Source of the DNA: Paenibacillus sp. HB172176
GTDB lineage: Bacteria > Bacillota > Bacilli > Paenibacillales > Paenibacillaceae
NCBI RefSeq assembly: GCF_011947265.1
Contig: NZ_JAATHD010000011.1
Coordinates: 118,068-182,067, forward strand
DNA length: 64,000 nt
Direction of reading: 5' to 3'
Under the pieces are notes generated by a model. The model ran no database searches, was not told the origin of the DNA, and worked only from the letters and a program-made list of their open reading frames with translations. Positions 26,971 through 36,988 of this stretch are shown piece by piece. The position numbers and the translations under genes were made by a program. Each line of letters starts with the position of its first letter. The stretch's first letter is position 1.

Positions 26971-28122
26971 ATGGACGCAAACTGGGTAAAGTTGAAAGAA
27001 GAGATGAAAGCGGCTTCGCGCGAGCTTGGGATTGACGCGATAGGCGTCTCTTCCCCTAACACGTTCGACGCGCTTAAGGAGAAGCTGATTCGTCATCGCG
27101 AGCTGGGCAGAGAATCGGGCTTCGAAGAACCGGATCTCGATCGCAGAACAAACCCGTCCTTGCTGTTCGACAGGCCTCGAAGCATTATTGCGATTGCCGT
27201 CGCCTACCCTTCCAAGCTGCCGAATCCACCAAAATCCGAGCCGGGCGCCTGCAGAGGCATTATCTCCAGATCCTCTTGGGGCAGTGATTATCACACTGTG
27301 CTGCGGGGCCGATTGCAGAAACTGGAGGCTTGGCTTAGAGAGCGGGTACCGGATCTGCGAGCGGAAAGCATGGTCGATACCGGCGCGCTCTCGGACCGCG
27401 CTGTAGCCGAGCGCGCAGGAATCGGATGGAGCGGGAAAAATTGCGCGATTATTTCACCGGAACTCGGTTCGTGGATTTATCTCGGCGAGATGATCACGAA
27501 TTTGCCGTTGGAACCCGATCAGCCGGTTACGGAGGGCTGCGGAAGCTGTACCAAATGCATTGACGCTTGTCCGACAGGCGCGCTGGTAGGTCCGGGGGAG
27601 TTGGATGCGCAGCGTTGCATTTCGTTTTTGACGCAGACCAAGGGCATGCTCTCGGATACGTATATGCGCAAGATTGGCAATCGGCTGTACGGCTGCGATA
27701 CCTGTCAAATCGTATGTCCGGAGAATAAAGGAAAGAACTGGACGCAGCACCCGGATCTTCAGCCCGATCCCGAGCTTGTGAAGCCGCTTTTGCAGCCTTT
27801 CCTGACCATGGGCAATCGCGAATTCAAAGAGCGGTACGGAGCGACCTCTTCAGCGTGGAGGGGAAGGAAGCCGATTCAACGCAACGCGATTATCGGGCTG
27901 GGCAATTTCAAGGACGAGTCGGCGATCCCCGAACTCGTTCACGTGCTGAAGGAGGATCCACGGCCTGTATTGCGGGGAACCGCTGCCTGGGCGCTTGGCC
28001 GAATAGGAGGGAATCAGTCTCTAGACGCATTGGAGACGGCGTATGAACGCGAAGAGGATATGGAAGCGCGCGAGCTCATCACGACCGCGATTCAAAGCAT
28101 TCAGGATCAGGCAAAGGATTGA
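26971..28122 (+). CDS. queG: Epoxyqueuosine reductase
   Basis: Cobalamin- and iron-sulfur-dependent enzyme for the last step of queuosine tRNA modification. Of 383 residues, the N-terminal catalytic part contains DTGALSDRAVAERAGIGWSG. Two 4Fe-4S motifs follow, CGSCTKCIDACPTGA and CDTCQIVCPENKG. The C-terminal HEAT-like repeats (about 300-380) include RGTAAWALGRIGG. The ATG at 26971 is preferred: GGAGGGAGG lies about 10 bases before it, while the in-frame ATG at 26947 lies upstream of that site. Confidence 0.95.
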   Translation: MDANWVKLKEEMKAASRELGIDAIGVSSPNTFDALKEKLIRHRELGRESGFEEPDLDRRTNPSLLFDRPRSIIAIAVAYPSKLPNPPKSEPGACRGIISRSSWGSDYHTVLRGRLQKLEAWLRERVPDLRAESMVDTGALSDRAVAERAGIGWSGKNCAIISPELGSWIYLGEMITNLPLEPDQPVTEGCGSCTKCIDACPTGALVGPGELDAQRCISFLTQTKGMLSDTYMRKIGNRLYGCDTCQIVCPENKGKNWTQHPDLQPDPELVKPLLQPFLTMGNREFKERYGATSSAWRGRKPIQRNAIIGLGNFKDESAIPELVHVLKEDPRPVLRGTAAWALGRIGGNQSLDALETAYEREEDMEARELITTAIQSIQDQAKD

Positions 28123-28189
28123 AATAGCAGCATTCCGCAGATTTGCGCTCTGCTGCGATCACATCCATCAATTCCAAGATAGTAATTCA

Positions 28190-28219
28190 TTGCAGAAGCT
28201 AGTGGGAACATGCTATGAT
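28190..28219 (+). promoter_or_regulatory. Promoter of the yneF-like gene
   Basis: TTGCAG (28190-28195) and TATGAT (28214-28219), 18-base spacer, 57 bases before the ATG. Confidence 0.6.
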
Positions 28220-28275
28220 ACAGGTTGTCGTAGCTCAATTTGGCGTATATAAATGGAAAGGGAAAGGTGATATAG

Positions 28276-28515
28276 ATGGAATGGTACAATATCGTTATTC
28301 CGATCGCGACACTGCTTGTGGGGGCTGTCGGCGGTTTTTTCGTCGGGGTATATTATTTGAGAAAACAGCTTGAAAGCATGCAGAATAATCCGGAGATGAT
28401 GCAGCGCATGGCGAAGCAAATGGGCTATAATCTCAACAAACAACAGATGACACGTGCGCAAAACATGATGAAGAACCAAAATTTCATGAAAAACCAAAAA
28501 GCGCCTCGCAAATAA
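28276..28515 (+). CDS. yneF: YneF/UPF0154 family membrane protein
   Basis: Protein of 79 residues with one N-terminal membrane segment (about 5-28) carrying a GAVGGFFVGVYY glycine motif. A Met/Gln/Asn-rich cytoplasmic tail (NPEMMQRMAKQMG) follows. The family is conserved in Bacillota without a known function. It lies 35 bases before folE. Confidence 0.85.
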   Translation: MEWYNIVIPIATLLVGAVGGFFVGVYYLRKQLESMQNNPEMMQRMAKQMGYNLNKQQMTRAQNMMKNQNFMKNQKAPRK

Positions 28516-28550
28516 GAGGCTTCATGCGGAACCGGAAGGGGCGATAACGA

Positions 28551-29144
28551 ATGGCGGGAAAGAAAGATTACGTCAATTCTAAGGTAACAAGCAACCGGGA
28601 ACAGATCGAGTATCATGTGAAGGAAATTCTGAAGCTCGTTGGCGAGAACGTGGAGAGGGAAGGTCTGCTTGAAACGCCCGCCCGCGTCACCCGCATGTAT
28701 GAAGAAATCTTCGCAGGCTATGAAGTCGATCCGAGGGATGTGCTTGGCGTAACCTTTGATGAACAGCATGAAGAATTAGTCATCGTGAAGGATATCGTGT
28801 ACTACAGTCAATGCGAGCATCATATGGCTCCATTCTTCGGCAAAGTGCATATCGGTTATATTCCGAGCGGCAAAATTGCAGGACTGAGCAAGCTTGCGCG
28901 CCTGGTTGAAGCCATTACCCGCCGTCTGCAGGTGCAGGAGCGGATTACCTCGCAAATTGCGAATATTCTCGATGAGGAGCTCGCGCCGCATGGCGTGATG
29001 GTCGTTGTTGAGGGCGAGCATCTATGCATGTGCGCCAGAGGAGTCAAGAAGCCCGGCAGCAAAACCGTCACTTCGGCGGTACGCGGCGAATTCCGCAGCA
29101 GCTCGGCGCTTCGCTCGGAATTTCTGGCATTGCTTAAGCAATAA
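28551..29144 (+). CDS. folE: GTP cyclohydrolase I
   Basis: First step of folate biosynthesis: GTP to dihydroneopterin triphosphate. Its 197 residues match the type IA enzyme. Zinc and active-site residues are in [19 protein letters not shown] and [34 protein letters not shown] is the typical helix. ATG 28551 follows AAGGGG. A terminator lies 42 bases after the stop. Confidence 0.97.
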   Translation: MAGKKDYVNSKVTSNREQIEYHVKEILKLVGENVEREGLLETPARVTRMYEEIFAGYEVDPRDVLGVTFDEQHEELVIVKDIVYYSQCEHHMAPFFGKVHIGYIPSGKIAGLSKLARLVEAITRRLQVQERITSQIANILDEELAPHGVMVVVEGEHLCMCARGVKKPGSKTVTSAVRGEFRSSSALRSEFLALLKQ

Positions 29145-29185
29145 TTCGTCATTCAAGGGGCTCAGGGAGCGAAGATGAAAGAAAT

Positions 29186-29231
29186 GGACAAGCAAACCTC
29201 TTCCATTCATGGAGGTGTGCTTGTCCTTTTT
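29186..29231 (+). terminator. Terminator after folE
   Basis: GGACAAGCA-A-ACCTC (29186-29200) pairs with GAGGT-G-TGCTTGTCC (29212-29226), with one internal mismatch and an 11-base loop, followed by TTTTT. Confidence 0.88.
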
Positions 29232-29268
29232 CAACTTGATATAACTATTGAAAAATAGCTCGGGGGAA

Positions 29269-30291
29269 TCAGGCATGCAAGATTTGATCCACCTGGCTCA
29301 GGAATAAAGAAGTGCGCTGAATATATTCGCGCGGATGACTGCGGAACAGCAGTTCATGCTGGCCGCCTTCAACGATCCAGGATCGGGACAACGGATTAGA
29401 CTGGCGCTCCGAAATTTCCTCGGCCGTGGCGTAGGAGGCCTTCGCGTCCTTGGTGCCGTGAATAATGTAGACGGGCATGCGATAATCGGTTGCGACTACC
29501 TTCTCTGCCGGGATGGAGCCGAAGCTTGTTCCTGTCCAAAGCGGGATTAGAGCTTCAATCAGAGGCAGCGAGGGAAACTTGGGGAGCGGCACGAACTGCT
29601 TCAAGTTATCGAATAGCGTCTCCGAGCTTGGAATGAACAAGCTGTCCAGTATCATCGCATCGATCTCATCGGTCAAAAGGGCCGTTTGAAGCGCAGTGCC
29701 GGCTCCCATGGAGAAGCCCCATACGACGATTTCCTCTGCGCCTCTCGAATGGGCATAGTCAATTGCGGAGAGAAGCTGCTGCGATTCTTCATGACCGCCT
29801 GTGGCAGGGGCTTTGTATTGCTTGGACGCATAGCCGTAATCAAACATCAGCACATTATAATGCATATCATGGAGCAATTCCGCCAGCTCGTACATCGGCA
29901 CCCAATCTTCTTCGCGGTTGGCGCCGTAGCCATGGCTGAATACGACGGTGCGAGAAGAAGCGGAGCCAATCGCGCTCTGAAGGGTGTGATCATCATTTGA
30001 GCTCGCGGGAATGTACCAGCCGCCTACGGTTGTTTTGCCGGAATGGCTGGGGAACACAACATCCTCATATGCTAATCCAATGGCTTTCTCAGGATTGGAG
30101 TGAAGAGGAGCAACATAGGGATAGGCAAGCATCCACGCCACATAGCCGTGAAAGATGAAGGCGGTTATGAGAAGCAGCGCCAAGAATGCTGCAATCGTTG
30201 CTGTCAGGTATTGCGTGCCCCGTTTGACTCCCGGAACCTCAAGGGAGGGAAGGTTGGCAGGCAAGTTGGCCGCAGGGTAGATGGAATTCAT
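29269..30291 (-). CDS. Membrane-anchored alpha/beta hydrolase
   Basis: Protein of 340 residues with an N-terminal membrane segment (about 28-52). The hydrolase fold shows an oxyanion strand VVFSHGYGANRE, the nucleophile elbow GFSMGAG (Ser), acid region HGTKDAKAS, and a C-terminal GGQHELLF His. It resembles BAAT/serine aminopeptidase-like hydrolases; the substrate is unknown. The ATG at 30291 has AAAGGAGGG 6 bases upstream; a longer frame up to 30399 has no such site. Divergent from the IclR gene, with a 362-base gap between the two starts. Confidence 0.87.
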   Translation of the reverse strand: MNSIYPAANLPANLPSLEVPGVKRGTQYLTATIAAFLALLLITAFIFHGYVAWMLAYPYVAPLHSNPEKAIGLAYEDVVFPSHSGKTTVGGWYIPASSNDDHTLQSAIGSASSRTVVFSHGYGANREEDWVPMYELAELLHDMHYNVLMFDYGYASKQYKAPATGGHEESQQLLSAIDYAHSRGAEEIVVWGFSMGAGTALQTALLTDEIDAMILDSLFIPSSETLFDNLKQFVPLPKFPSLPLIEALIPLWTGTSFGSIPAEKVVATDYRMPVYIIHGTKDAKASYATAEEISERQSNPLSRSWIVEGGQHELLFRSHPREYIQRTSLFLSQVDQILHA

Positions 30292-30523
30292 TCGAAGCCC
30301 TCCTTTGTCGGTTATGCGTGCGGGTCGAGTGCAGAAGGTTGGTGTGAAAATATTGCAAGCGCTGCCACATATCATCTCGGATAATGTCATTGTTGTCATG
30401 GAAAAAATGTATCGGATTTAAAAGCTGTTCTACTTTAATGGTAGGCCCCTTAGTATGCATCTGTCAATTCATGTCGAGAGATTGTTAGTTCTTTGTAACC
30501 ATATGTAATAATCCGTCCAAAGC

Positions 30524-30552
30524 TTTACGAGGCTGCAAGATTTCGGTATACT
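30524..30552 (+). promoter_or_regulatory. Promoter of the IclR-family gene
   Basis: TTTACG (30524-30529), 17-base spacer, TATACT (30547-30552), about 100 bases before the start. I see no clear promoter for the divergent hydrolase in 30292-30523. Confidence 0.5.
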
Positions 30553-30653
30553 AAATGAGAATTGATTTCATTGAATTTGAAATTAAGTTTTAATATATGA
30601 AACAGAAGTGTATCTGCTCCGCATCATTCAGCATGAGGGAAGGAGTGCCGTTC

Positions 30654-31418
30654 ATGGACACAGGGGATAAACGCGTAGCGGAAGGAAGATCGACGGTTCG
30701 CGCGGTAGATCGCGCATTGGATATTCTGCTGTGCTTCACAGCGAAAACAGATTGGGCCATGACGGAAATTGCCGAGCATGTAGGCTTGCACAAAAGCACC
30801 GTTCATCGGATGCTGGCTACATTGGAGGAGAAAGGCTTTATTGAGCGGGAGCCGTCAACCGAGCGCTATCATCTGGGCCTCAAGGTATGGGAGTTATCCG
30901 CCAATCTTTCGCGAACCGATGATCAAGCGACAATTTGGCTGCCGGAGATGGTTAGACTGCGCGATCAGTTAGGCGAAACAGTCAGCATCTATGTCAGAGA
31001 CGGAACCGACCGTATTCGCATGCAGGCCGTACAGAGCAATCAACCGGTCCGAAGAGTTGCTCCCGTCGGCGTCAGGCTGCCTTTGTTCGCCGGAGCGTCG
31101 AGCAAGGTGCTGATCGCCTATTCGGAAGAAATCGTGCAGGACAGCATTCTAAACTCGCCGGCTTGGCCCGACTATATTGAGGAAGGCACATACCGGAAGC
31201 AGCTCCAGGAGGTGCTTAAGCTTGGTTACGCGACCAGCTTCGAGGAACGGGAGCCGGGAGCGGCGGCGTTGTCCGCGCCAATCTTCGATCGAACAGGGCA
31301 GCTTGCGGCCGCATTGTCGGTATCAGGGCCTGCTAGTCGTATGACGATGGAGATTATGGCGCAATACGCTCCAGTTATGATTGAAGCCGCCAAACGCATG
31401 GGAACGATGATTCGCTAA
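30654..31418 (+). CDS. IclR-family transcriptional regulator
   Basis: Protein of 254 residues. The N-terminal winged helix (about 12-72) contains MTEIAEHVGLHKSTVHRML. The C-terminal ligand-binding domain contains APVGVRLPLFAGASSKVLIAY and the typical EREPGAAALSAPIFDRTG. Such regulators control catabolic or acetate/glyoxylate genes in response to small acids. The ATG at 30654 has GGGAAGGAG 8 bases upstream; an ATG at 30597 gives an unsupported extension. The target is not obvious. It shares a bidirectional terminator with acnA. Confidence 0.93.
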   Translation: MDTGDKRVAEGRSTVRAVDRALDILLCFTAKTDWAMTEIAEHVGLHKSTVHRMLATLEEKGFIEREPSTERYHLGLKVWELSANLSRTDDQATIWLPEMVRLRDQLGETVSIYVRDGTDRIRMQAVQSNQPVRRVAPVGVRLPLFAGASSKVLIAYSEEIVQDSILNSPAWPDYIEEGTYRKQLQEVLKLGYATSFEEREPGAAALSAPIFDRTGQLAAALSVSGPASRMTMEIMAQYAPVMIEAAKRMGTMIR

Positions 31419-31441
31419 TAGATGTAAGTTGCAGCACACGG

Positions 31442-31493
31442 AAAAACCCGTCATTCCGCTCTTTGGAAGAGCAGTATGACGGGTTTTTGTTTT
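31442..31493. terminator. Bidirectional terminator between the IclR gene and acnA
   Basis: AAAAACCCGTCAT...GCTCTT pairs with AAGAGC...ATGACGGGTTTTT across a TGG loop, with an internal TCC/AGT mismatch. T-rich tracts are present on both strands (TTTTTGTTTT on plus, TTTTTCCG on minus). Confidence 0.88.
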
Positions 31494-31502
31494 CGTATTT
31501 CT

Positions 31503-34217
31503 TTATTTCATTTCTGCAATCATCTGGCGAAGCACCGTTTGCAGGATGCCTCCGTTGCGATAGTAATCCACATCGACCAAGGAATCAAGACGAACATTGA
31601 CGGAGAACTCGAAGCTGGTTCCGTCTTCGCGAGTTGCCGTTACCTTCACGGCTTGACCCGGCTTGATATCGTTGGACAACCCGGTAATGTCGAATACTTC
31701 GCGACCTGTAATGCCGAGCGTCTTCCATCCGCTGCCTTCTTGGAACTGCAGCGGCAGAACGCCCATGCCGACCAGGTTGGAGCGGTGAATACGCTCGAAG
31801 CTTTCCGCGATAACGGCCTTCACGCCGAGCAGGTACGTACCTTTGGCAGCCCAGTCGCGCGAGCTTCCCGTTCCGTATTCTTTGCCGGCAATAACAACCA
31901 GGTTTTTGCCGCTGTCTTGATACTGCATGGATGCGTCATAGATGGACATCACTTCTTCGGTAGGAAGATAGGTCGTCACGCCGCCTTCGGTGCCCGGAGC
32001 AACCTGATTGCGGATACGGATGTTCGCGAATGTTCCGCGCATCATCACTTCATGATTGCCTCGACGCGAGCCGTAGGAGTTGAAGTCTTTGCGCTCCACG
32101 CCGTTCTCGATCAAATATTTGCCGCCCGGGCTGTTCACGGTAATGTTGCCCGCAGGGGAAATATGATCCGTTGTTACGGAATCGCCGAGCAGAGCAAGCA
32201 CGTTAGCGGACGGGATGTTCGCAATATCGGAAAGCTCGGGACTCAGATTCTCGAAAAACGGCGGATTTTGAATATAAGTGGACTTATCATCCCACTCGTA
32301 GCTTTCGCCTTCCGGCACGTCGATTGCATTCCAACGCTCGTTCTGCGTAAATACATTCTCGTATTTGTCGCGGAACATTTGCGGCGTCAGGGCAGTCGCG
32401 ACCGCTTCTTTGATTTCGTCGTTCGTTGGCCAGATATCCTTCAGATAAACGGGCTCGCCGTTCGGATCATGACCGATTGGATCCTTCGTCAGATCAATGT
32501 TGACCGTTCCAGCAATTGCATAAGCGACAACGAGCGGAGGAGAAGCCAGATAGTTCGCTTTCACCTGCGCATGGACGCGGCCTTCGAAGTTACGGTTGCC
32601 GGAAAGGACCGCAGCAACGGTCATGTCGTTCTCAGCGACAGCGTGGCTGACTTCCTCAGGCAGCGGACCGGAGTTGCCGATACAAGTCGCGCAGCCATAG
32701 CCGGCCAAGTAGAAGCCAAGGGCTTCAAGGGATTCCAGCAAATTGGCTTTCTTCAAATATTCCGTAACAACGAGCGAGCCCGGCGTTAAGGAGGTCTTCA
32801 CGTAGCCCGGCTTCATTAAACCGCGTTCAACGGCTTTCTTCGCCACAAGGCCCGCGCCCAGCATAACGCTCGGGTTGGATGTATTCGTACAGCTCGTAAT
32901 CGCCGCGATGACAACCGCGCCAGTCGTAAGCTTGGATTGCTTGCCGTCCGGGTGGGCCACAGGAACGGATTGAGCGATCTTCTCGTCGCTAAGTCCATAG
33001 CCGCCCTTTTCGATCGGCGTGCGGATAATGTCGTTGAAGGCTTGCTTCATGGAAGTAAGCTCTACGCGATCCTGCGGACGCTTAGGTCCGGCCAGGGAAG
33101 GCACGATTGTGGAAAGATCAAGCTCGATAATATCGGTGAACACCGGATCAGGCGTTGCATCCGTGCGGAACATGCCTTGCGCCTTGTAATAAGCTTCGAC
33201 AAGCTCGATTTGCTCATCCTTGCGGCCGGTTTGACGCATGAAATCAAGCGTTTCGCCGTCTACCGGGAAGAAGCCGATGGTAGCGCCATACTCAGGAGCC
33301 ATGTTGGCAACCGTTGCGCGGTCGGCAAGACTGATGTTGGATAAACCAGGACCGAAGAATTCGACGAATTTGCCGACAACGCCCTTCTTGCGAAGCATTT
33401 GTGTAACGGTAAGCGCGAGGTCGGTCGCTGTGGAGCCTTCCGCGAGGCTTCCTGTCAGCTTGAAGCCGATAACCTCAGGCATTACGAAGTATAGCGGTTG
33501 ACCAAGCATGCCGGCTTCCGCTTCGATACCGCCAACGCCCCAGCCAACTACGCCGAGACCGTTGATCATGGTGGTATGGGAATCGGTGCCTACCAGCGAA
33601 TCCGGATAGACAACGGTTTCGCCGTCAACGCTCTTCGTAGCGGCGACGGATGCCAAGTACTCAAGGTTAACCTGATGAACGATACCTGTTCCAGGGGGAA
33701 CGGCGCGGAAGTTGTCAAATGCGGTTTGCGCCCAGCGCAGGAAGCGGTAACGCTCGCCGTTGCGTTCGAATTCAACCTTCGTATTGTATTCCAGCGCATC
33801 TTCGTTGCCGAATGCATCAACCATAACCGAGTGGTCGATAACAAGATCAACCGGAACAAGCGGGTTAATCTGCTTCGGATCTCCTCCGGCTTTCTTCACC
33901 GTGTCGCGCATTGCGGCGAGATCAACGACAACAGGCACGCCTGTAAAATCTTGCAGCACGATACGTGCGGGAATGAACGGAATTTCTTTGTCCTCGCGGC
34001 TCTTTGACCAGTTGGCGAGCTGCTTGACATGCTCGGGGGTAATCGCACGGCCGTCGAACTGACGGACAGCGGCTTCAAGCAATACCTTAATTGAGAAAGG
34101 CAGCTTGGAGATGTCGCCGAGACCTTGCTCTTCCAGACCGCTTAGACGATAGTAAGCGTAGGATTTGCCGCCGGCGTCGAGCGTAGTGCGGACGGAATAC
34201 TGATTTTGTTTAGACAT
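31503..34217 (-). CDS. acnA: Aconitate hydratase
   Basis: TCA-cycle enzyme converting citrate to isocitrate through a 4Fe-4S cluster; 904 residues as in AcnA/IRP1-type aconitases. Cluster cysteines are in [10 protein letters not shown] and [14 protein letters not shown]. Substrate-site motifs include [25 protein letters not shown] and [16 protein letters not shown]. The ATG at 34217 has AAGGAG 7 bases upstream. Members of this group can moonlight as RNA-binding proteins. Confidence 0.97.
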   Translation of the reverse strand: MSKQNQYSVRTTLDAGGKSYAYYRLSGLEEQGLGDISKLPFSIKVLLEAAVRQFDGRAITPEHVKQLANWSKSREDKEIPFIPARIVLQDFTGVPVVVDLAAMRDTVKKAGGDPKQINPLVPVDLVIDHSVMVDAFGNEDALEYNTKVEFERNGERYRFLRWAQTAFDNFRAVPPGTGIVHQVNLEYLASVAATKSVDGETVVYPDSLVGTDSHTTMINGLGVVGWGVGGIEAEAGMLGQPLYFVMPEVIGFKLTGSLAEGSTATDLALTVTQMLRKKGVVGKFVEFFGPGLSNISLADRATVANMAPEYGATIGFFPVDGETLDFMRQTGRKDEQIELVEAYYKAQGMFRTDATPDPVFTDIIELDLSTIVPSLAGPKRPQDRVELTSMKQAFNDIIRTPIEKGGYGLSDEKIAQSVPVAHPDGKQSKLTTGAVVIAAITSCTNTSNPSVMLGAGLVAKKAVERGLMKPGYVKTSLTPGSLVVTEYLKKANLLESLEALGFYLAGYGCATCIGNSGPLPEEVSHAVAENDMTVAAVLSGNRNFEGRVHAQVKANYLASPPLVVAYAIAGTVNIDLTKDPIGHDPNGEPVYLKDIWPTNDEIKEAVATALTPQMFRDKYENVFTQNERWNAIDVPEGESYEWDDKSTYIQNPPFFENLSPELSDIANIPSANVLALLGDSVTTDHISPAGNITVNSPGGKYLIENGVERKDFNSYGSRRGNHEVMMRGTFANIRIRNQVAPGTEGGVTTYLPTEEVMSIYDASMQYQDSGKNLVVIAGKEYGTGSSRDWAAKGTYLLGVKAVIAESFERIHRSNLVGMGVLPLQFQEGSGWKTLGITGREVFDITGLSNDIKPGQAVKVTATREDGTSFEFSVNVRLDSLVDVDYYRNGGILQTVLRQMIAEMK

Positions 34218-34269
34218 CGCAATTCTCCTTACTTGGTTTTAGATTCAACGGATGATGGTCAACCATTGT

Positions 34270-34288
34270 TGTTTCACTATATGAAACA
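34270..34288. promoter_or_regulatory. Palindrome in the acnA leader
   Basis: TGTTTCA (34270-34276) and TGAAACA (34282-34288) flank CTATA. It lies between the acnA -10 and start codon, a position where a repressor could act. It does not match the spaced ATAA-TTAT pattern known for CcpC. Confidence 0.4.
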
Positions 34289-34312
34289 CAATTTCAAAAT
34301 CCTTATGCTTCT

Positions 34313-34341
34313 AGTATAGCTCTAAAGAAGCCTGTCGTAAA
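34313..34341 (-). promoter_or_regulatory. acnA promoter
   Basis: On the minus strand TTTACG (34341-34336), 17-base spacer, TATACT (34318-34313), about 95 bases before the acnA ATG. Confidence 0.55.
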
Positions 34342-34371
34342 GTCCATTTCATCCATGATCTCCATCAAAAG

Positions 34372-34402
34372 TTACATGATTTGGAATTGCCGATCATATA
34401 AT
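34372..34402 (+). promoter_or_regulatory. Candidate promoter of the amidase-domain gene
   Basis: TATAAT at 34397-34402, 42 bases before the start, with TTACAT (34372-34377) 19 bases upstream as a weak -35. Confidence 0.45.
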
Positions 34403-34443
34403 GTACCAACATTGAAATCGTGATCATGTCAGGAGGATGCGTA

Positions 34444-35712
34444 ATGTCGAAAGCTGGGGGCCGAATGCCCAATCGACAACGACATAAGCGCAATATTCGG
34501 CAAGCTATGCCAGGGACTGCTACTATGATAAATCGACGGGAGTTGGTTCGCACGCACGCCGTACGTCCGCATGCCAAGTTGTCGCTGCCGCGCAAGAAAA
34601 AGCCCGAACATCCCATTCAACTTAAACTCAGCTCTATTCTCGAAACCTCGGATTCCGTCCAATCGGCATTGCTTCAGAAGACTCAAGCCAAGGATTGGCA
34701 ATCTCTCGTTCACCAATATGTCAACCGCTACAATCAAGCCGAGACGGAGCAGCACGCAAGAGTATTATCTGATTTCGTAACGGATGACATTCATAATGAA
34801 AGACTGGGCAGTCGTCTAGCGCGCCTTCGCGAACGCGATTTGCTGAGAGGCGCCTTGACCGCGGGCAGCGAAACGAAGGCGAAAATAATGCGCTTGAACG
34901 AAGCGTCAGGAGAGCTTACGCTTCTGTTGCAGCTTCATGTCTCGCGCAGAATGGAGCAGAACGGGCTTTATTATAAGGAAGAGAGATTGGAAACGGAACG
35001 GTTATGGCTAAGCCGATTCGACAAGCAATGGGCGATTGTCAAGGTAGAGCCTGTAATTGCCGAGAGAAGACCGCGCTACGGCTCTGCCAGCCAACAATGG
35101 GTCACGGAGCATGATGCTTATCCGGAGGAAACCGGTACGAAGACGCCGTCGATGCCCTATCTTAATTATGACCTAATGCGGCAATTCAAACACCGTCCAA
35201 TCCCTATCCAATACAGGAGGGAATTGGCAGCCGAATATGCGGATCGCTGGTGGAATGAGGGGAATCCGGCATACGAGCTGTTCGATGTGAACTGCACGAA
35301 TTATGTATCGCAATGCATCTTTGCAGGCAATGCTCCTATGAACTATACTGATGGAAGAGGAAGCGGCTGGTGGTATAAGGGGAGAAATAAAGGTCAGGAG
35401 CTGTGGAGCTATAGCTGGGCGGTTTCGCATGCGCTTATGACCTATCTGACGGCTGCGCGCAAAAGCGGTCTTAGAGCAACGATGGTTCAGTCCGCGGATG
35501 AGCTGGAGCTTGGCGATGTTATTACCTACGATTGGAACGGCGACAATCGCTATCAGCACAGCACGATTGTGACGGCGTTCGATGCGGCGGGACAGCCGCT
35601 CGTGAACGCGAATACGGTAGCAAGCAGACATCGTTATTGGGATTATCAGGATTCGTACGCATGGACGCCGCAGACCAAGTATCGTTTTTTCCATCTATCA
35701 GACACGCTTTAA
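34444..35712 (+). CDS. Amidase-domain (Amidase_6-like) protein
   Basis: Protein of 422 residues. The C-terminal third (about 245-415) resembles the putative amidase domain family. It has the likely catalytic Cys in DVNCTNYVSQ, the Trp-rich GSGWWYKGRNKGQELWSYSWA, and a His in YQHSTIVTAFD. The N-terminal part is basic and helical, with no clear signal peptide. It may act on peptidoglycan peptides, but this is inferred. The ATG at 34444 has AGGAGG 7 bases upstream and is preferred to a GTG at 34420. It is followed closely by ddl, another wall-related gene. Confidence 0.83.
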   Translation: MSKAGGRMPNRQRHKRNIRQAMPGTATMINRRELVRTHAVRPHAKLSLPRKKKPEHPIQLKLSSILETSDSVQSALLQKTQAKDWQSLVHQYVNRYNQAETEQHARVLSDFVTDDIHNERLGSRLARLRERDLLRGALTAGSETKAKIMRLNEASGELTLLLQLHVSRRMEQNGLYYKEERLETERLWLSRFDKQWAIVKVEPVIAERRPRYGSASQQWVTEHDAYPEETGTKTPSMPYLNYDLMRQFKHRPIPIQYRRELAAEYADRWWNEGNPAYELFDVNCTNYVSQCIFAGNAPMNYTDGRGSGWWYKGRNKGQELWSYSWAVSHALMTYLTAARKSGLRATMVQSADELELGDVITYDWNGDNRYQHSTIVTAFDAAGQPLVNANTVASRHRYWDYQDSYAWTPQTKYRFFHLSDTL

Positions 35713-35747
35713 AGGTTACAACCACTTAACATACCGGAGGATTAGCC

Positions 35748-36953
35748 ATGGGAAGCAAGATAACAGTAGGACTCGTATACGGGGGGAAGTCGGGAGAGCA
35801 TGAGGTGTCTCTGCAGACCGCATACGCCGTCATGCGCGAATTCGATTATAAGAAATACACAATAAAGCCATTCTATATTACGAAAACGGGAGAGTGGAAG
35901 ACTGGCGCGGCTTTGCTTGCTCCGCCTGCCGATGCGAACGCTCTGCGTTTTGGAGACGGGGATGGCGGTACTTCGAGCAGATCGCTTGCGCCGTTGTTCA
36001 GCGCTCTTGACGACTCCGCTTTAGGAGAGTCTTCAAAAGCGGCAAATTCGCCGTTGACCAAAACGGCCAAGCAAGCCGCAATCAGCGGACAATCCGGCGC
36101 GATTGCAGAGGGCGGGGATTCCGAGTCGGGCTCGATTGATGTTATGTTTCCGTTGTTGCACGGCACCTTTGGAGAAGACGGCACCATCCAAGGCTTGTTC
36201 GAGATGGCCAATATCCCTTACGTCGGCGCGGGCGTGCTTGCTTCCGCAGTGGGCATGGATAAGATCATGATGAAGAAGATTTTCGCGCAGGAAGGCTTGC
36301 CGCAATGCGTATTCCGTTATTTCAACCGAGCGCAGTGGAAGAAGGATCAGGAATATCAATTGCTGGAATGCGAAATTTCGCTCGGTTACCCTTGCTTCGT
36401 CAAGCCGGCCAATCTGGGCTCAAGCGTCGGCGTATCCAAGGCGAAGAACCGCGAGGAGCTCATAGCTGCGGTAGAGTATGCGTTCAGATTCGACCGCAAA
36501 GTTATCGTTGAGGAATTCATCGACGCTCGCGAGATCGAGGTCAGCGTGCTGGGGAATGACGAGGCGAGGGCTTCCGTTCCCGGTGAGATTGCCCCATCCA
36601 ACGAATTTTACGATTACAAGGCCAAATATATCGACGGCAAGTCCTCGATGATCATACCGGCGGAGCTTCCGCAGGAGACGACGGATGAAATTCGAGAGAT
36701 GGCGATCCGGGCTTTTCAGGCTATTGACGGGTCGGGATTGTCCAGAGTCGATTTTTTCTTGCAAAAGCAGGATAATAAGCTGTACATTAACGAATTAAAT
36801 ACATTGCCGGGATTTACGCCGTTCAGCATGTACCCATTGCTATGGCGCGAAACGGGCGTTTCGTACAAGGAACTGCTTGATACGCTCGTATCTCTTGCGA
36901 TTGAACGTCATGCAGAGAAGCAGAACATTGATTTCATCGGTGAAACCTTATAG
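35748..36953 (+). CDS. ddl: D-alanine--D-alanine ligase with an extra N-terminal insertion
   Basis: Makes the D-Ala-D-Ala dipeptide for peptidoglycan. It has 401 residues, longer than the usual 350-365. The ATP-grasp fold is complete: VGLVYGGKSGEHEVSLQT, FPLLHGTFGEDGTIQG, PYVGAGVLASAVGMDK, KPANLGSSVGVSK, and the C-terminal NELNTLPGFTPFSMYP. The extra length is a Ser/Ala/Gly-rich stretch at about 67-122, between the first strands and the HGTFGEDG motif. Start ATG 35748 follows CGGAGG. It lies 35 bases after the amidase-domain gene. Confidence 0.95.
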   Translation: MGSKITVGLVYGGKSGEHEVSLQTAYAVMREFDYKKYTIKPFYITKTGEWKTGAALLAPPADANALRFGDGDGGTSSRSLAPLFSALDDSALGESSKAANSPLTKTAKQAAISGQSGAIAEGGDSESGSIDVMFPLLHGTFGEDGTIQGLFEMANIPYVGAGVLASAVGMDKIMMKKIFAQEGLPQCVFRYFNRAQWKKDQEYQLLECEISLGYPCFVKPANLGSSVGVSKAKNREELIAAVEYAFRFDRKVIVEEFIDAREIEVSVLGNDEARASVPGEIAPSNEFYDYKAKYIDGKSSMIIPAELPQETTDEIREMAIRAFQAIDGSGLSRVDFFLQKQDNKLYINELNTLPGFTPFSMYPLLWRETGVSYKELLDTLVSLAIERHAEKQNIDFIGETL

Positions 36954-36988
36954 AGGTATCTTATTTAATAGGCGAAGGAGAATGATTT

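Noticed and set aside
31476..32789. 437-codon open frame antisense to acnA
   Set aside because: Lies wholly inside a convincing aconitase gene; no family resemblance. It arises from GC-rich codon use.
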